Shown here piece after piece: positions 1 through 7,210 of a DNA stretch of 29,230 nucleotides. The notes beneath the pieces were generated by a model. It saw only the letters and a list, made by a program, of their open reading frames with translations, had not been told where the DNA came from and did no database searches. Positions within the stretch are counted from its first letter, which is position 1. Each line of letters opens with the position of its first letter. The stretch spans positions 1 through 29,230 of the forward strand of contig DATHZN010000130.1 in the NCBI GenBank assembly GCA_035458585.1, given 5' to 3'. Origin of the DNA: Marinobacterium_E sp035458585 (GTDB lineage: Bacteria; Pseudomonadota; Gammaproteobacteria; Pseudomonadales; Balneatricaceae). The position numbers and the translations under genes are program-made.

Positions 1-136
1 ATGTGACACCTAGAACAATTCCATCACCAATAGAGAATTGTGTATCTATTCAGTGGGTAAAGCTGTAACTTAGATAGACTTTGGCATACCGATTGCAGTC
101 GCTAGCTCGAGCATCAAATCAACACGTAGGTAGCCA

Positions 137-535
137 ATGAACTTCACCCCTCTTATCAGTCACAAACCTCTCGGATTAAGGCCCTCTTATATCCTTTTAG
201 TAAATAGCTCTTCTCCAACCAAAGCGCTTTTTAGTTCACAAATACTCTCAACTAATAAGACTCTTTTTACCGCGAAGACTATTCGCGAGGCGATAAGGAT
301 CTTTACGTATGAGCGACCAAAATTCGTCTTTGTAGAAGACAGCTTATTGCGTCAAGATCCTGAAGGAGCGCGGGAGTTTCTGGATCTGTTAAACCACAGC
401 AGCGAGGTTACCGTCACTATTCTTGAGGAGACGGCTGATTTTGATCTCAACTTTGATATCAAACACATGGGATTTAGTGTCGCTGTAAAGCCCTTTTCAA
501 TTGGCCAGATCTCACAGATTTGTCGCCTAAGATGA
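137..535 (+). CDS. Degenerate receiver-domain (pseudo-receiver) protein
   Basis: A 132-residue protein that I read as a lone CheY-like receiver fold. The order fits: a hydrophobic first strand YILLV at 18-22, a helix, a strand and helix around 41-58, strand KFVFVED at 62-68, strand VTVTILEE at 91-98, and a C-terminal K-P-F at 118-120 that matches the conserved receiver lysine-proline. The acidic pair after strand 1 is replaced by Asn-Ser-Ser (23-25). The usual phosphoacceptor position falls on Glu67, with Asp68 next to it. Mg2+-dependent phosphorylation is therefore doubtful and the domain may signal without phosphate. There is no output domain. The codon and base composition is AT-richer than in the housekeeping genes. 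The Shine-Dalgarno is weak. The fold is inferred from the pattern, and no partner kinase or operon mate is visible. Confidence 0.6.
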   Translation: MNFTPLISHKPLGLRPSYILLVNSSSPTKALFSSQILSTNKTLFTAKTIREAIRIFTYERPKFVFVEDSLLRQDPEGAREFLDLLNHSSEVTVTILEETADFDLNFDIKHMGFSVAVKPFSIGQISQICRLR

Positions 536-703
536 GCGCATAGCTGCGCTGAAGAGCTCTCCTAGAACCCCTCCTAACGGACTCAAACTTCTCAAAAAAA
601 TCCATACTCAATTTCTCTCTCGACATTTGTCCTACAACCCCGTAAAACTGATAGTGCTTAGAACAAAAATAAAAGCTCGGTTGTTATCGGTCTGGGGGGA
701 TTT

Positions 704-976
704 ATGACTACCAAATGGCAAATCGATGAGTGGGAAATCAAGGACGACATGCTCTGGCTGACACTTGATGATGTACTTCAGGGTGAGCAACAGCAGTGGG
801 CTATCAGGAAGTCGTCTATTGATGCTTTGGGTGCTCGCGGCGTCATGCTCGGACGCAATGTACAAGAGACCCTCTATCGCGTCATTATGCACTTCAGTGG
901 CACCAATCTGGAATTTACCGTTCTGAAACAGGATTGGTCACAGATGGTGGCTGAGTTGGGCTTTATTCAAGACTGA
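704..976 (+). CDS. Small hypothetical protein (90 aa)
   Basis: I do not recognise this family. The start is well supported: a purine run GGGGGGA lies just upstream of the ATG with good spacing. The protein is acidic and rich in Trp (WQIDEWEI at 5-12, then WLTLDD, QQWAI and DWSQMV). It looks like a small soluble alpha/beta protein without a signal peptide or membrane segment. It stands alone, with about 170 bases free on each side, so context gives no hint of function. The antisense frame at 632-892 overlaps it but has no comparable ribosome binding site and reads less like a protein, so I chose the plus strand. Confidence 0.6.
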   Translation: MTTKWQIDEWEIKDDMLWLTLDDVLQGEQQQWAIRKSSIDALGARGVMLGRNVQETLYRVIMHFSGTNLEFTVLKQDWSQMVAELGFIQD

Positions 977-1150
977 CACTAGAGTTGGGGAGGCTCAAGC
1001 ACCCTCGAGCACTATCTACTAGATTGAGTACCTGGAACGCTGGCAGAACAGCGCTATTTTGTCGTCTTTGGTCACGTAACCACCCTTAACAGCGATTTAG
1101 AACACAGACCAGTTTGGACCAAGCAGCGCTGGAGTGAGTGAACCTGGAGT

Positions 1151-1702
1151 CTAGCCGTCCTCGGGAGACAGAGGAGTATCAAGCAGGCGTTGATACAGAG
1201 CGAGATCTAACCATTTCCCAAATTTGAAGCCCACCTCTGGCAGTGTGCCCACTCGGATAAACCCATGGCGCTCATGCAGTCGACAACTGGCTAGGTTCTT
1301 CGCATCTATTGCACCAATAAGCGCGTGCAATTGCTCCTGCTGCGCCCTCGCAATCAAGGAATTCAGCAGCCAACTACCCAAGCCTTGAGTGCGATATGGA
1401 CGGGCAACGTAAATCGAGTGCTCAACGGTGTATTTGTTGGCAGGAAACTGTCGAAAGTGTCCATAGGTTGCAAAAGCCCGGAGTTCACCTTGCTCGCCCT
1501 CAATTCCCAGAACCGGGAAGTGGTACTTATCCTTGGTACCAAACCACTGTTCTATCTGCGGCAATTGACGGGGGGTGTACTCATACAAAGCTGTGGATGT
1601 CAGAATGGCATCATTAAAGATATCCAGTATCTCCTCTCCGTGCTTAGCAAAAGTACAGTGAACCAAACGGCTTGGTTGTTCCTGCAACGACTTATTCTCC
1701 AT
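1151..1702 (-). CDS. GNAT-family N-acetyltransferase, phosphinothricin-acetyltransferase-like
   Basis: A 183-residue GNAT acetyltransferase, predicted to move an acetyl group from acetyl-CoA to a small amine substrate in the cytoplasm. The acetyl-CoA pyrophosphate-binding motif A is clear at 104-109 (R-T-Q-G-L-G), preceded by the strand HSIYV at 95-99 and followed by a helix. The C-terminal part, A-x-N-x-A-S-C-R-L-H-E-R-H-G-F near 134-148, is the motif B region usual in the COG1247 (phosphinothricin and methionine sulfone/sulfoximine acetyltransferase) group. Length is normal for the family. The substrate is unknown; these enzymes often act on amino acid analogues. It is transcribed divergently from the DUF1330 operon across a 190-base region that holds an inverted repeat. 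No strong Shine-Dalgarno is seen before the ATG. Confidence 0.85.
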   Translation of the reverse strand: MENKSLQEQPSRLVHCTFAKHGEEILDIFNDAILTSTALYEYTPRQLPQIEQWFGTKDKYHFPVLGIEGEQGELRAFATYGHFRQFPANKYTVEHSIYVARPYRTQGLGSWLLNSLIARAQQEQLHALIGAIDAKNLASCRLHERHGFIRVGTLPEVGFKFGKWLDLALYQRLLDTPLSPEDG

Positions 1703-1785
1703 ATGATCACATCATCATTTGATGTCGGCTTCAGTCAAAAATAACTTAACATCTCTGCCACTTTCTACACTCTTACCCGATCAAA

Positions 1786-1807
1786 ACCAATAGGATAGCG
1801 TATTGGT
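1786..1807. promoter_or_regulatory. Inverted repeat, candidate operator
   Basis: Perfect 7-base arms ACCAATA and TATTGGT are separated by 8 bases, giving a 22-base dyad. It lies between the divergent GNAT gene and the DUF1330-SDR-lactonase genes. A second inverted repeat, CTGAC-N5-GTCAG, follows at 1808-1822. The spacing of arms (centres one to two helical turns apart) suits a dimeric regulator. A single half-site ACCAATA recurs at 5823-5829 just upstream of the aldolase-like gene. Function is inferred from position and symmetry only. Confidence 0.35.
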
Positions 1808-1892
1808 CTGACTCTAGGTCAGCACTATCAGTCTGCCTTTGAAGACGATATTCTCAGTCACATATCAAACAGCGCTGCTTGGAAGAGAAAAA

Positions 1893-2198
1893 ATGAAAAA
1901 AGGATACTGGATAGCACATGTCGATATTTCAAATCCGGAGGGTTACAAGCTTTATCAGGCGGCTAATGCCGAGCCATTCGCACAGTTTGGTGCTAAGTTC
2001 CTCGTTCGCGCTGGTAACAATGAGGTGGTTGAGGGTCAGTTTCGTTCGCGTCACGTCATTATTGAGTTTCCGAGCTATCAGTCCGCTCTGGAGTGTTATC
2101 AGTCTGAAGGCTATCAGCATGCAAAATCACTGCGTGAGCACGCGGGTGTTGCGGACATCATTATTGTTGAAGGGTATGACGGAACTCAGCCAGGCTGA
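1893..2198 (+). CDS. DUF1330 domain protein
   Basis: A 101-residue DUF1330 protein, a small ferredoxin-like alpha/beta fold whose biochemical role is generally unknown. Family hallmarks are present: the N-terminal K-G-Y-W-I-A-H-V-D, then A-N-A-E-P-F, the G-A-K-F-L-V-R-A-G strand, V-V-E-G, the V-I-I-E-F-P-S-Y stretch and a C-terminal I-V-E-G-Y-D-G. A longer frame opens at a TTG (1839), but the ATG at 1893 has a good purine-rich site (GGAAGAGAAA) and matches the usual N-terminus, so I chose it. It is the first gene of a plus-strand set with the SDR (29-base gap) and the lactonase, which suggests a part in that catabolic module. Confidence 0.85.
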   Translation: MKKGYWIAHVDISNPEGYKLYQAANAEPFAQFGAKFLVRAGNNEVVEGQFRSRHVIIEFPSYQSALECYQSEGYQHAKSLREHAGVADIIIVEGYDGTQPG

Positions 2199-2227
2199 AT
2201 CAAACTTTACAGGGGTAGGGACATTCA

Positions 2228-2953
2228 ATGAGTAAAAACCTAGTCATCAGCGGGGCCTCCTCTGGCATTGGACAGGCAATTGCAGAGCGTTTCATGGCTG
2301 CAGGTTATCGAATCTTCAACTTAGATGTTCAGCCAGGCAGTCTGGGTGAAACGCTAAATTGTGATATGCGTGACCATCAGGCGGTTCACGAGGCGGTCGC
2401 CAAGATTGCTAAAGAGCACAGCATCGATGTGGTGGTTTCAAATGCAGGTCGTCACCTATCCGCAAACATTGAGAGCACTTCCGAAGCCGATTTTGTCAGC
2501 CTATTCGAGCTCAACGTTAAGGGCGCATTCTCACTGACACAGGCCGTCATTCCTTTCATGAAAGCGGCGGGAAAGGGCGTTATTATCTACATAGGTTCAG
2601 ATCAATCGACTGTTGCAAAACCCAACTCCTGCGCATACAACCTCAGTAAGCACGCCCTTGCCTCTCTGGCCAAGACCACCGCGCTTGACTATGCACACTG
2701 TGGGATTCGATCAAATCTGGTTTGTCCCGGCACAATTGACACGCCACTCTATCAGAAGGCAATAGCCGCTTACTGTCAGCGTTCAGGCGCAGACCCCAAC
2801 GCTGTTCATGCTGAGGAGGCCAGGTTGCAACCTATTGGACGCATAGGCAGGCCCGAAGAGGTCGCAGCGATGGTTGCCTATCTGGCTAGCGATGAGGCGT
2901 CCTTCGTTACGGGTGGAAGCTTTCCTATCGACGGCGGATACACAGTCGGCTAA
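2228..2953 (+). CDS. Short-chain dehydrogenase/reductase (SDR), likely sugar or polyol dehydrogenase
   Basis: A 241-residue classical SDR. The nucleotide-binding motif G-A-S-S-G-I-G is at 9-15. Asp33 at the end of strand 2 favours NAD+ over NADP+. The N-A-G motif is at 72-74 and the catalytic set is Ser124, Tyr137 and Lys141 (Y-N-L-S-K). The C-terminal V-T-G-G-S-x-P-I-D-G-G-Y is standard. An AGGG site sits 8 bases before the ATG. The lactonase starts 2 bases after its stop. With a lactonase, an acid-sugar dehydratase and an aldolase-like gene next door, the likely job is oxidising a cyclic sugar to its lactone, or a later hydroxy-acid oxidation. L-fucose dehydrogenase and 2-keto-3-deoxy-L-fuconate dehydrogenase are SDRs from similar clusters, but the exact substrate cannot be read here. 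Confidence 0.9.
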   Translation: MSKNLVISGASSGIGQAIAERFMAAGYRIFNLDVQPGSLGETLNCDMRDHQAVHEAVAKIAKEHSIDVVVSNAGRHLSANIESTSEADFVSLFELNVKGAFSLTQAVIPFMKAAGKGVIIYIGSDQSTVAKPNSCAYNLSKHALASLAKTTALDYAHCGIRSNLVCPGTIDTPLYQKAIAAYCQRSGADPNAVHAEEARLQPIGRIGRPEEVAAMVAYLASDEASFVTGGSFPIDGGYTVG

Positions 2954-2955
2954 GC

Positions 2956-3825
2956 ATGGAGATAATCGATCCGCACCTGCACCTATTCAACCTGACATTA
3001 GGCAAGTACGCTTGGCTTAGAGCGGAATGCTCGAAAGACGCTGCTGGCAAAGCGCCAATTTGCCGTGATTTTTCCGAACGAGATCTTCTGCTTCACAAGG
3101 ATCTGAAGTTAGCGGGTTATGTGCATATTGAGGCAGGTTTCGATAACGAGGCTTCCTGGAGAGAGGTAGATTGGCTCGAGAGTCATGCAAAATTGCCCCT
3201 GCGCAGTGTTGGGCATCTAAATCTAAATCAGCCGCCATTCGAATTTTCTGCAGGGCTAGATCAGCTAGCGCAGCGCACCTCGGTAGTGGGTATTCGACAT
3301 ATCTTTGAGAGCCCCTTTGAGAATCTGGTAACACATCCCAACACGTTAGAGAACCTGGAGCTGTTAGCCGCCCGAGAGATGCATTTTGAGTTACAGGTTG
3401 AGACGCTGAGTGAGGAAAACACCGCGCAGATTAAAGCGTTGATCCGCAGCTACCCTAAGCTACTTTTTGTACTCAACCACGCAGGTTTCGCGCCAATTGC
3501 GCCCAACCACAAGCGCTATCATGAGGGGTTAGCTGGGCTACGGGCACTCTCGACATGCTCTAACCTATGCGTAAAAGCATCAGGGTTTGAGATGGCTGAT
3601 CGGCAATTTTCATTGAAGCATGCGGCGAGCCATGTTGCCCGGCTGTGTGATTATTTTGATGTGCAGCGGGTGATGCTAGCCTCAAACTTCCCGCTGGTTA
3701 GACTCCGCATGAGCTACCACCAATACTGGAGCGAAATAAGCGAGGCGCTTGAGCGGGAAAAACTACCCGTTAATGTTTTAGTGCATGAGAATGCGAAGCG
3801 GCTGTACCGCTTCGCAGATCAATGA
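2956..3825 (+). CDS. Amidohydrolase family 2 protein, L-fuconolactonase-like lactonase
   Basis: A 289-residue TIM-barrel metal-dependent hydrolase of the amidohydrolase-2 (COG3618) family, which includes L-fuconolactonase, 4-sulfomuconolactone hydrolase and 2-pyrone-4,6-dicarboxylate lactonase. It shows the metal-binding H-x-H at the end of strand 1 (D-P-H-L-H-L, His7 and His9), a strand with V-G-I-R-H, an N-H-A-G motif with a further histidine, and the late S-N-F-P motif. It is translationally close to the SDR upstream (2-base gap), so the two probably act in sequence: lactone formed by the dehydrogenase, opened here. Its 3' end contains a perfect hairpin and stops only 6 bases from the convergent dehydratase gene. 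Family assignment is firm, substrate is not. Confidence 0.85.
   Translation: MEIIDPHLHLFNLTLGKYAWLRAECSKDAAGKAPICRDFSERDLLLHKDLKLAGYVHIEAGFDNEASWREVDWLESHAKLPLRSVGHLNLNQPPFEFSAGLDQLAQRTSVVGIRHIFESPFENLVTHPNTLENLELLAAREMHFELQVETLSEENTAQIKALIRSYPKLLFVLNHAGFAPIAPNHKRYHEGLAGLRALSTCSNLCVKASGFEMADRQFSLKHAASHVARLCDYFDVQRVMLASNFPLVRLRMSYHQYWSEISEALEREKLPVNVLVHENAKRLYRFADQ
3792..3816. other. Perfect hairpin at the 3' end of the lactonase gene
   Basis: The arms TGCGAAGCGG and CCGCTTCGCA pair perfectly over 10 bases around a CTGTA loop. The hairpin lies inside the last codons of the lactonase, just before the tail-to-tail junction with the dehydratase gene. No U-tract follows on either strand, so it is not a classical intrinsic terminator. 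It could protect a 3' end or block opposing read-through. Confidence 0.6.
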
Positions 3826-3831
3826 CGGCTT

Positions 3832-5007
3832 CTACTTAACCGTAACGTTGGGCGAGCGTTTTACGATCTCATCATTCAACTCAATCCCGATACCCGGCAG
3901 ATCAGGCACCTGGAAGCGTCCGTTAACTGGCTGATAGTCCTGAATACAGAGTTCCCGGTTCCAGTGCTTAATCGCATAGGTGTGGTGCTCGTGGATCAGG
4001 AAGTTAGGAATTGCTGCTTCAAGTTGAAGGGAGGCTGCAGTCGCTACTGGACCGCCGCAGACATGAGCCTGGATACGGATATCATAGACATCCGCGTAGT
4101 CACACACCTTTTTCGCTTCAGTAAAACCACCGCAGAGACCGACATCCGGCTGCAGTACATCAATCGACTGATCTTCAAAGTACTGACGGACATCCCAGCG
4201 GTGATATAGCCTTTCACCACCAGCAATCGGTACATTGACACCCTCGGCAACCTTTTTGTGTACTTTAGGATTGAGATAATTGACCGGCTCCTCGTACATC
4301 ATACAGCCGACCTCTTCAATTACACGCCCCATCTGAATCGCGGAGGCGGCTCCCATCAACGAGTGTGACTCAAAGATAATATCCACTTCATCACCCACCT
4401 CTTTTCGAATCGCGCGCAGACGATCGCCAAATAGCTTCATCTGAGCGGGTGTGAAGAGCTTAGTGCGGTCAAAGCTCGAGTCGCCATTGGCGTCGTAAAC
4501 GATCGGGTCAACCTTCACTGCGTCATACCCTTGCGCCATCGCCTTAGCTGCAGCTCGAGCGTAATCATCCGGTGTCAGCATCTTAGTGCAATCCTTATCC
4601 CAATCGAACTGCAACTGACTGGCGTAGGTGCGTAAATTGTCGTTGGTCTTGCCACCTAAAAGCTGATAAACAGGCAAGCCCAGTGCCTTGCCTTTGATAT
4701 CCCAAAGAGCTGTATCAATAGCACTCATTGCTGCATAAAGCACCGGTCCACCACCAAGCCCCCAAAAACTCTCACGCAGCATTCGCGACCAAAGCAGCTC
4801 AGTTTTAAACGGGTCAAAACCGATAAGCACCGCTTCAGCAATCTCTTTGATCATCGCGGCGGCTGCACTGTGACCCCAATCGTATGCGAGGCCCGCCTCA
4901 CCAACGCCGTGTATCCCCTCATCAGTATGAACTCTGACAAAAACAGGATTCCAGGGAGGACGATCTGGACAGTGAATATCGAAAATTTCTATGTGGGTTA
5001 CTTTCAT
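3832..5007 (-). CDS. Enolase-superfamily sugar-acid dehydratase (galactonate dehydratase-like)
   Basis: A 391-residue mandelate racemase/muconate lactonizing enzyme-type protein, closest in pattern to D-galactonate dehydratase (DgoD). The N-terminal capping domain is followed by the (beta/alpha)7 barrel. Inferred Mg2+ ligands are Glu213 (F-E-S-H-S), Glu240 (Y-E-E-P) and Glu265 (A-G-G-E-R). His215 corresponds to the DgoD general acid, and Asp288 (Q-P-D) with His315 (Q-A-H) forms the usual dyad. Glu213 takes the place of the aspartate in DgoD. The expected reaction is loss of water from an aldonate to give a 2-keto-3-deoxy acid. It lies downstream of the aldolase-like gene (30-base gap) in a minus-strand unit with the permease. 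Specificity in this superfamily is not readable from such motifs alone. Confidence 0.85.
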   Translation of the reverse strand: MKVTHIEIFDIHCPDRPPWNPVFVRVHTDEGIHGVGEAGLAYDWGHSAAAAMIKEIAEAVLIGFDPFKTELLWSRMLRESFWGLGGGPVLYAAMSAIDTALWDIKGKALGLPVYQLLGGKTNDNLRTYASQLQFDWDKDCTKMLTPDDYARAAAKAMAQGYDAVKVDPIVYDANGDSSFDRTKLFTPAQMKLFGDRLRAIRKEVGDEVDIIFESHSLMGAASAIQMGRVIEEVGCMMYEEPVNYLNPKVHKKVAEGVNVPIAGGERLYHRWDVRQYFEDQSIDVLQPDVGLCGGFTEAKKVCDYADVYDIRIQAHVCGGPVATAASLQLEAAIPNFLIHEHHTYAIKHWNRELCIQDYQPVNGRFQVPDLPGIGIELNDEIVKRSPNVTVK

Positions 5008-5037
5008 GATCTGTTGGGCTCTTGTTACATCATCTAA

Positions 5038-5808
5038 TTAACTATCGAAATCAGGATACGCCTGTTTCACACGTCGTAGCATCGCAGGCCAAGACTTCTG
5101 ACCGCCTGTTACACCGGTGTGAACCACATTGGCCTGCGCTTTTATCCCGTCGATCACCGATTGTGGCACAGTAATTACACCCTCAGAGCGGTGCTGCATT
5201 TTAACCTGTACCTCGCAAGCACGAATCAGGTCGTACATATGCATAAAGGCATCCCCTATGGTTTTACCCATGGTGAGCGCGCCATGATTACGCAACATAA
5301 AAAAGTTCGCCGAGCCCAGATCCTGCTGCAGACGCAGCACTTCATCCGGGTTTACCGCCAGCCCCTCGTAGTCATGATATGCAATACTCGCCAACGCAAA
5401 AGCGGCATACTGACTCAGCGGCAGCAGTCCTTCCTGAAGGCTGGCGACAGCGATCAGATCCGGATGATGCAGATGAAATGCACACTGATCCTCATGCCTC
5501 GCCTGGTGAACTGCACTGTGAATGGTGTAGCCCGCGGGGTTGATCTCAAAGGGAAAGCTCGGGTCAATCTTATTGCCGTCGATATCAATTTTGACCAGGT
5601 TTGAAGCTGTAACCTCATCAAAACCTAACCCAAAAGGGTTTATCAGTAGATGTTCAGTACCGGGAATTCGGGCGGATACATGGGTATAGATAAGATCATC
5701 CCACCCCATAAGCACTATCAGGCGATACGCCGCAGCAAGATCAATTCGGGCGCGCCACTCCTCTTCCGACACCTGACCGCGTAGCCTAACTTGGGGAATT
5801 TCGTACAT
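5038..5808 (-). CDS. Class II aldolase/adducin family protein
   Basis: A 256-residue protein of the fuculose-phosphate aldolase/adducin fold. The zinc-binding histidines are present: His112 and His114 (F-H-L-H-H) and His175 (R-N-H-G). The glutamate that serves as catalytic acid/base in E. coli FucA (Glu73) aligns here with Gly93 in I-N-P-A-G-Y. It may therefore be an aldolase with another proton donor, a decarboxylase or epimerase-like member, or a non-aldolase. The start is well supported: GAGG lies 6 bases upstream of the ATG. It sits between the permease (57-base gap) and the dehydratase (30-base gap), so cleavage of the 2-keto-3-deoxy product is a natural guess, but it is an inference. 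Confidence 0.85.
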   Translation of the reverse strand: MYEIPQVRLRGQVSEEEWRARIDLAAAYRLIVLMGWDDLIYTHVSARIPGTEHLLINPFGLGFDEVTASNLVKIDIDGNKIDPSFPFEINPAGYTIHSAVHQARHEDQCAFHLHHPDLIAVASLQEGLLPLSQYAAFALASIAYHDYEGLAVNPDEVLRLQQDLGSANFFMLRNHGALTMGKTIGDAFMHMYDLIRACEVQVKMQHRSEGVITVPQSVIDGIKAQANVVHTGVTGGQKSWPAMLRRVKQAYPDFDS

Positions 5809-5865
5809 GTCTCGCCTCTGTCACCAATACTATGTGCAGTCTACCACGCTTGGAATCCTGAGAAA

Positions 5866-7065
5866 TTAACTCGGACCATGATTTTGAACCTTTAATCGCA
5901 AGGCGAAGAACGAAATAATAACGAGCAGGATAGTCAAAGTTAGAATGAACATAGGGATAGACTCAAATGAACTTCGGGCCGCAATTAGACCCGCCAGAGG
6001 CGGCAGCACCAGCATACCCATTCCGGCGAAAGCGATCTGCATACCTACAACGCGGCTGACAAATCGCTTTTCAACACGCCGATCCGTGGTACTGATCAGT
6101 GCTGGAAAGATCGGAGCATAAGCAAATCCAAGAATGGCTAATGCATAGGTTCCACCAGGCCCCGGGATACCGAGAACAAAAAGCCCAGCACCTATCAAAC
6201 CAAGCAGCAACCCAACCATTGTTAGCTTTTCAGCGCTGAATCGGCCAGCAAGCACTCCAGCCACCACTCGCCCCAGGGTAAAAGATCCCCAGTAGATACT
6301 TACCCAGAAACCTGCCTGCACAGTATTGACGCCTCGCCCCTCTGTCAGCAGAGTAAAAGCCCAGATGCCTACCCCCATCTCAGCGCCTACATAGAGGAAA
6401 AAGGAGATTATCCCGAACCAAGTACCAGACTGCTTTAAAGTTTCGCCAATAGATGGCTGCACTGCTCGCTCATTTTCAGGCTTTTTGTGCTGAGGTGACT
6501 CCCACAACCCCCGGTAATAGATAAATGCCACCAGCATCAGCAAAACCAGCACCAATACAAAAAGGTAACCCGGGCGCCAAAGGCCCAGATGCACTAATGA
6601 GAGGGTCATAATCAGTGGGCCCAGAGTGACCCCAATACCGAAGCTTGCATGCAACCACTGCATTACACGCTCCGAGTAGTGTTCATCGACATACGCGTTA
6701 AGGCCCGCATCGATCCCGCCCCCGCCAAGGCCTGCAATGAAGGCGCACACAGGTAGAGCTAAGCCAAAAGGTGTCACTACGAAAAGCATTAAGCTGATAG
6801 CTGTCAGAATAGAACTACCAATCAGAAGACCAGCGATACCAAGCCGTTCCATTGCCGATCCGGCCAGAAAGGATGAGATCATATAACCTAGGGTTCCGCC
6901 GATCATCAATGTCCCTAAAGACGCTATAGACCAGCCAAATTCGCGACTCATCGTTGGCCAGGCAATACTGAGCAGCGCATCAGGTAATCCAAGAAAAATA
7001 AAGGCGACGTAGCAGAGACTCAGAAGTAGAACTGGACGTGCAGCGGCACTCATAAGGGATTCCAT
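5866..7065 (-). CDS. MFS transporter, fucose-permease-like
   Basis: A major facilitator superfamily permease of 399 residues from this start, with about 12 hydrophobic segments and a charged central loop (around W-E-S-P-Q-H-K-K). The glycine-rich G-L-G-G-G-G-I-D-A-G-L-N stretch in the middle of the first half resembles the FucP-type sugar:proton symporter branch. It presumably imports the substrate of the adjoining enzymes. The frame extends upstream to a TTG at 7128, but that adds a proline/arginine-rich stretch before the first membrane helix. ATG codons at 7065 and 7053 fit better; the latter has a GGA element at usable distance, so 7053 is also possible. It leads the minus-strand set permease, aldolase-like, dehydratase, and is read divergently from the dehydroquinase-like gene. 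Confidence 0.85.
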   Translation of the reverse strand: MESLMSAAARPVLLLSLCYVAFIFLGLPDALLSIAWPTMSREFGWSIASLGTLMIGGTLGYMISSFLAGSAMERLGIAGLLIGSSILTAISLMLFVVTPFGLALPVCAFIAGLGGGGIDAGLNAYVDEHYSERVMQWLHASFGIGVTLGPLIMTLSLVHLGLWRPGYLFVLVLVLLMLVAFIYYRGLWESPQHKKPENERAVQPSIGETLKQSGTWFGIISFFLYVGAEMGVGIWAFTLLTEGRGVNTVQAGFWVSIYWGSFTLGRVVAGVLAGRFSAEKLTMVGLLLGLIGAGLFVLGIPGPGGTYALAILGFAYAPIFPALISTTDRRVEKRFVSRVVGMQIAFAGMGMLVLPPLAGLIAARSSFESIPMFILTLTILLVIISFFALRLKVQNHGPS

Positions 7066-7179
7066 GTCCGGGAAAGGGGCTAAGGGCAACAGAGGCCTAA
7101 CGCTACGCCCCCTGCCGGGGTGAGTCAATCAAGCACAAAAGCTGGCGTATCCCATCGTTTTGTAGCACCCTTGGCAAGC

Positions 7180-7195
7180 TTGAACAATTGGTCAA
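7180..7195. promoter_or_regulatory. Near-perfect palindrome, candidate operator
   Basis: The 16-base site TTGAACAATTGGTCAA reads almost the same on both strands: only one symmetric pair, positions 5 and 12, breaks the dyad, which centres on CAATTG. It sits between the divergent permease and dehydroquinase-like genes, just upstream of the latter's GGAG ribosome site (7200-7203). Such placement suits a repressor or dual regulator of the module. No regulator gene with a DNA-binding domain is present nearby. Confidence 0.4.
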
Positions 7196-7210
7196 CTCTG
7201 GAGCGCTCTG

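Noticed and set aside
632..892. 86-residue frame on minus
   Set aside because: It is antisense to the 704-976 gene, which has a strong ribosome site; this frame has none and reads like a shadow.
7066..7128. TTG-initiated extension of the MFS protein
   Set aside because: It adds a Pro/Arg-rich stretch before the first membrane helix; ATG codons at 7065 and 7053 are more natural.
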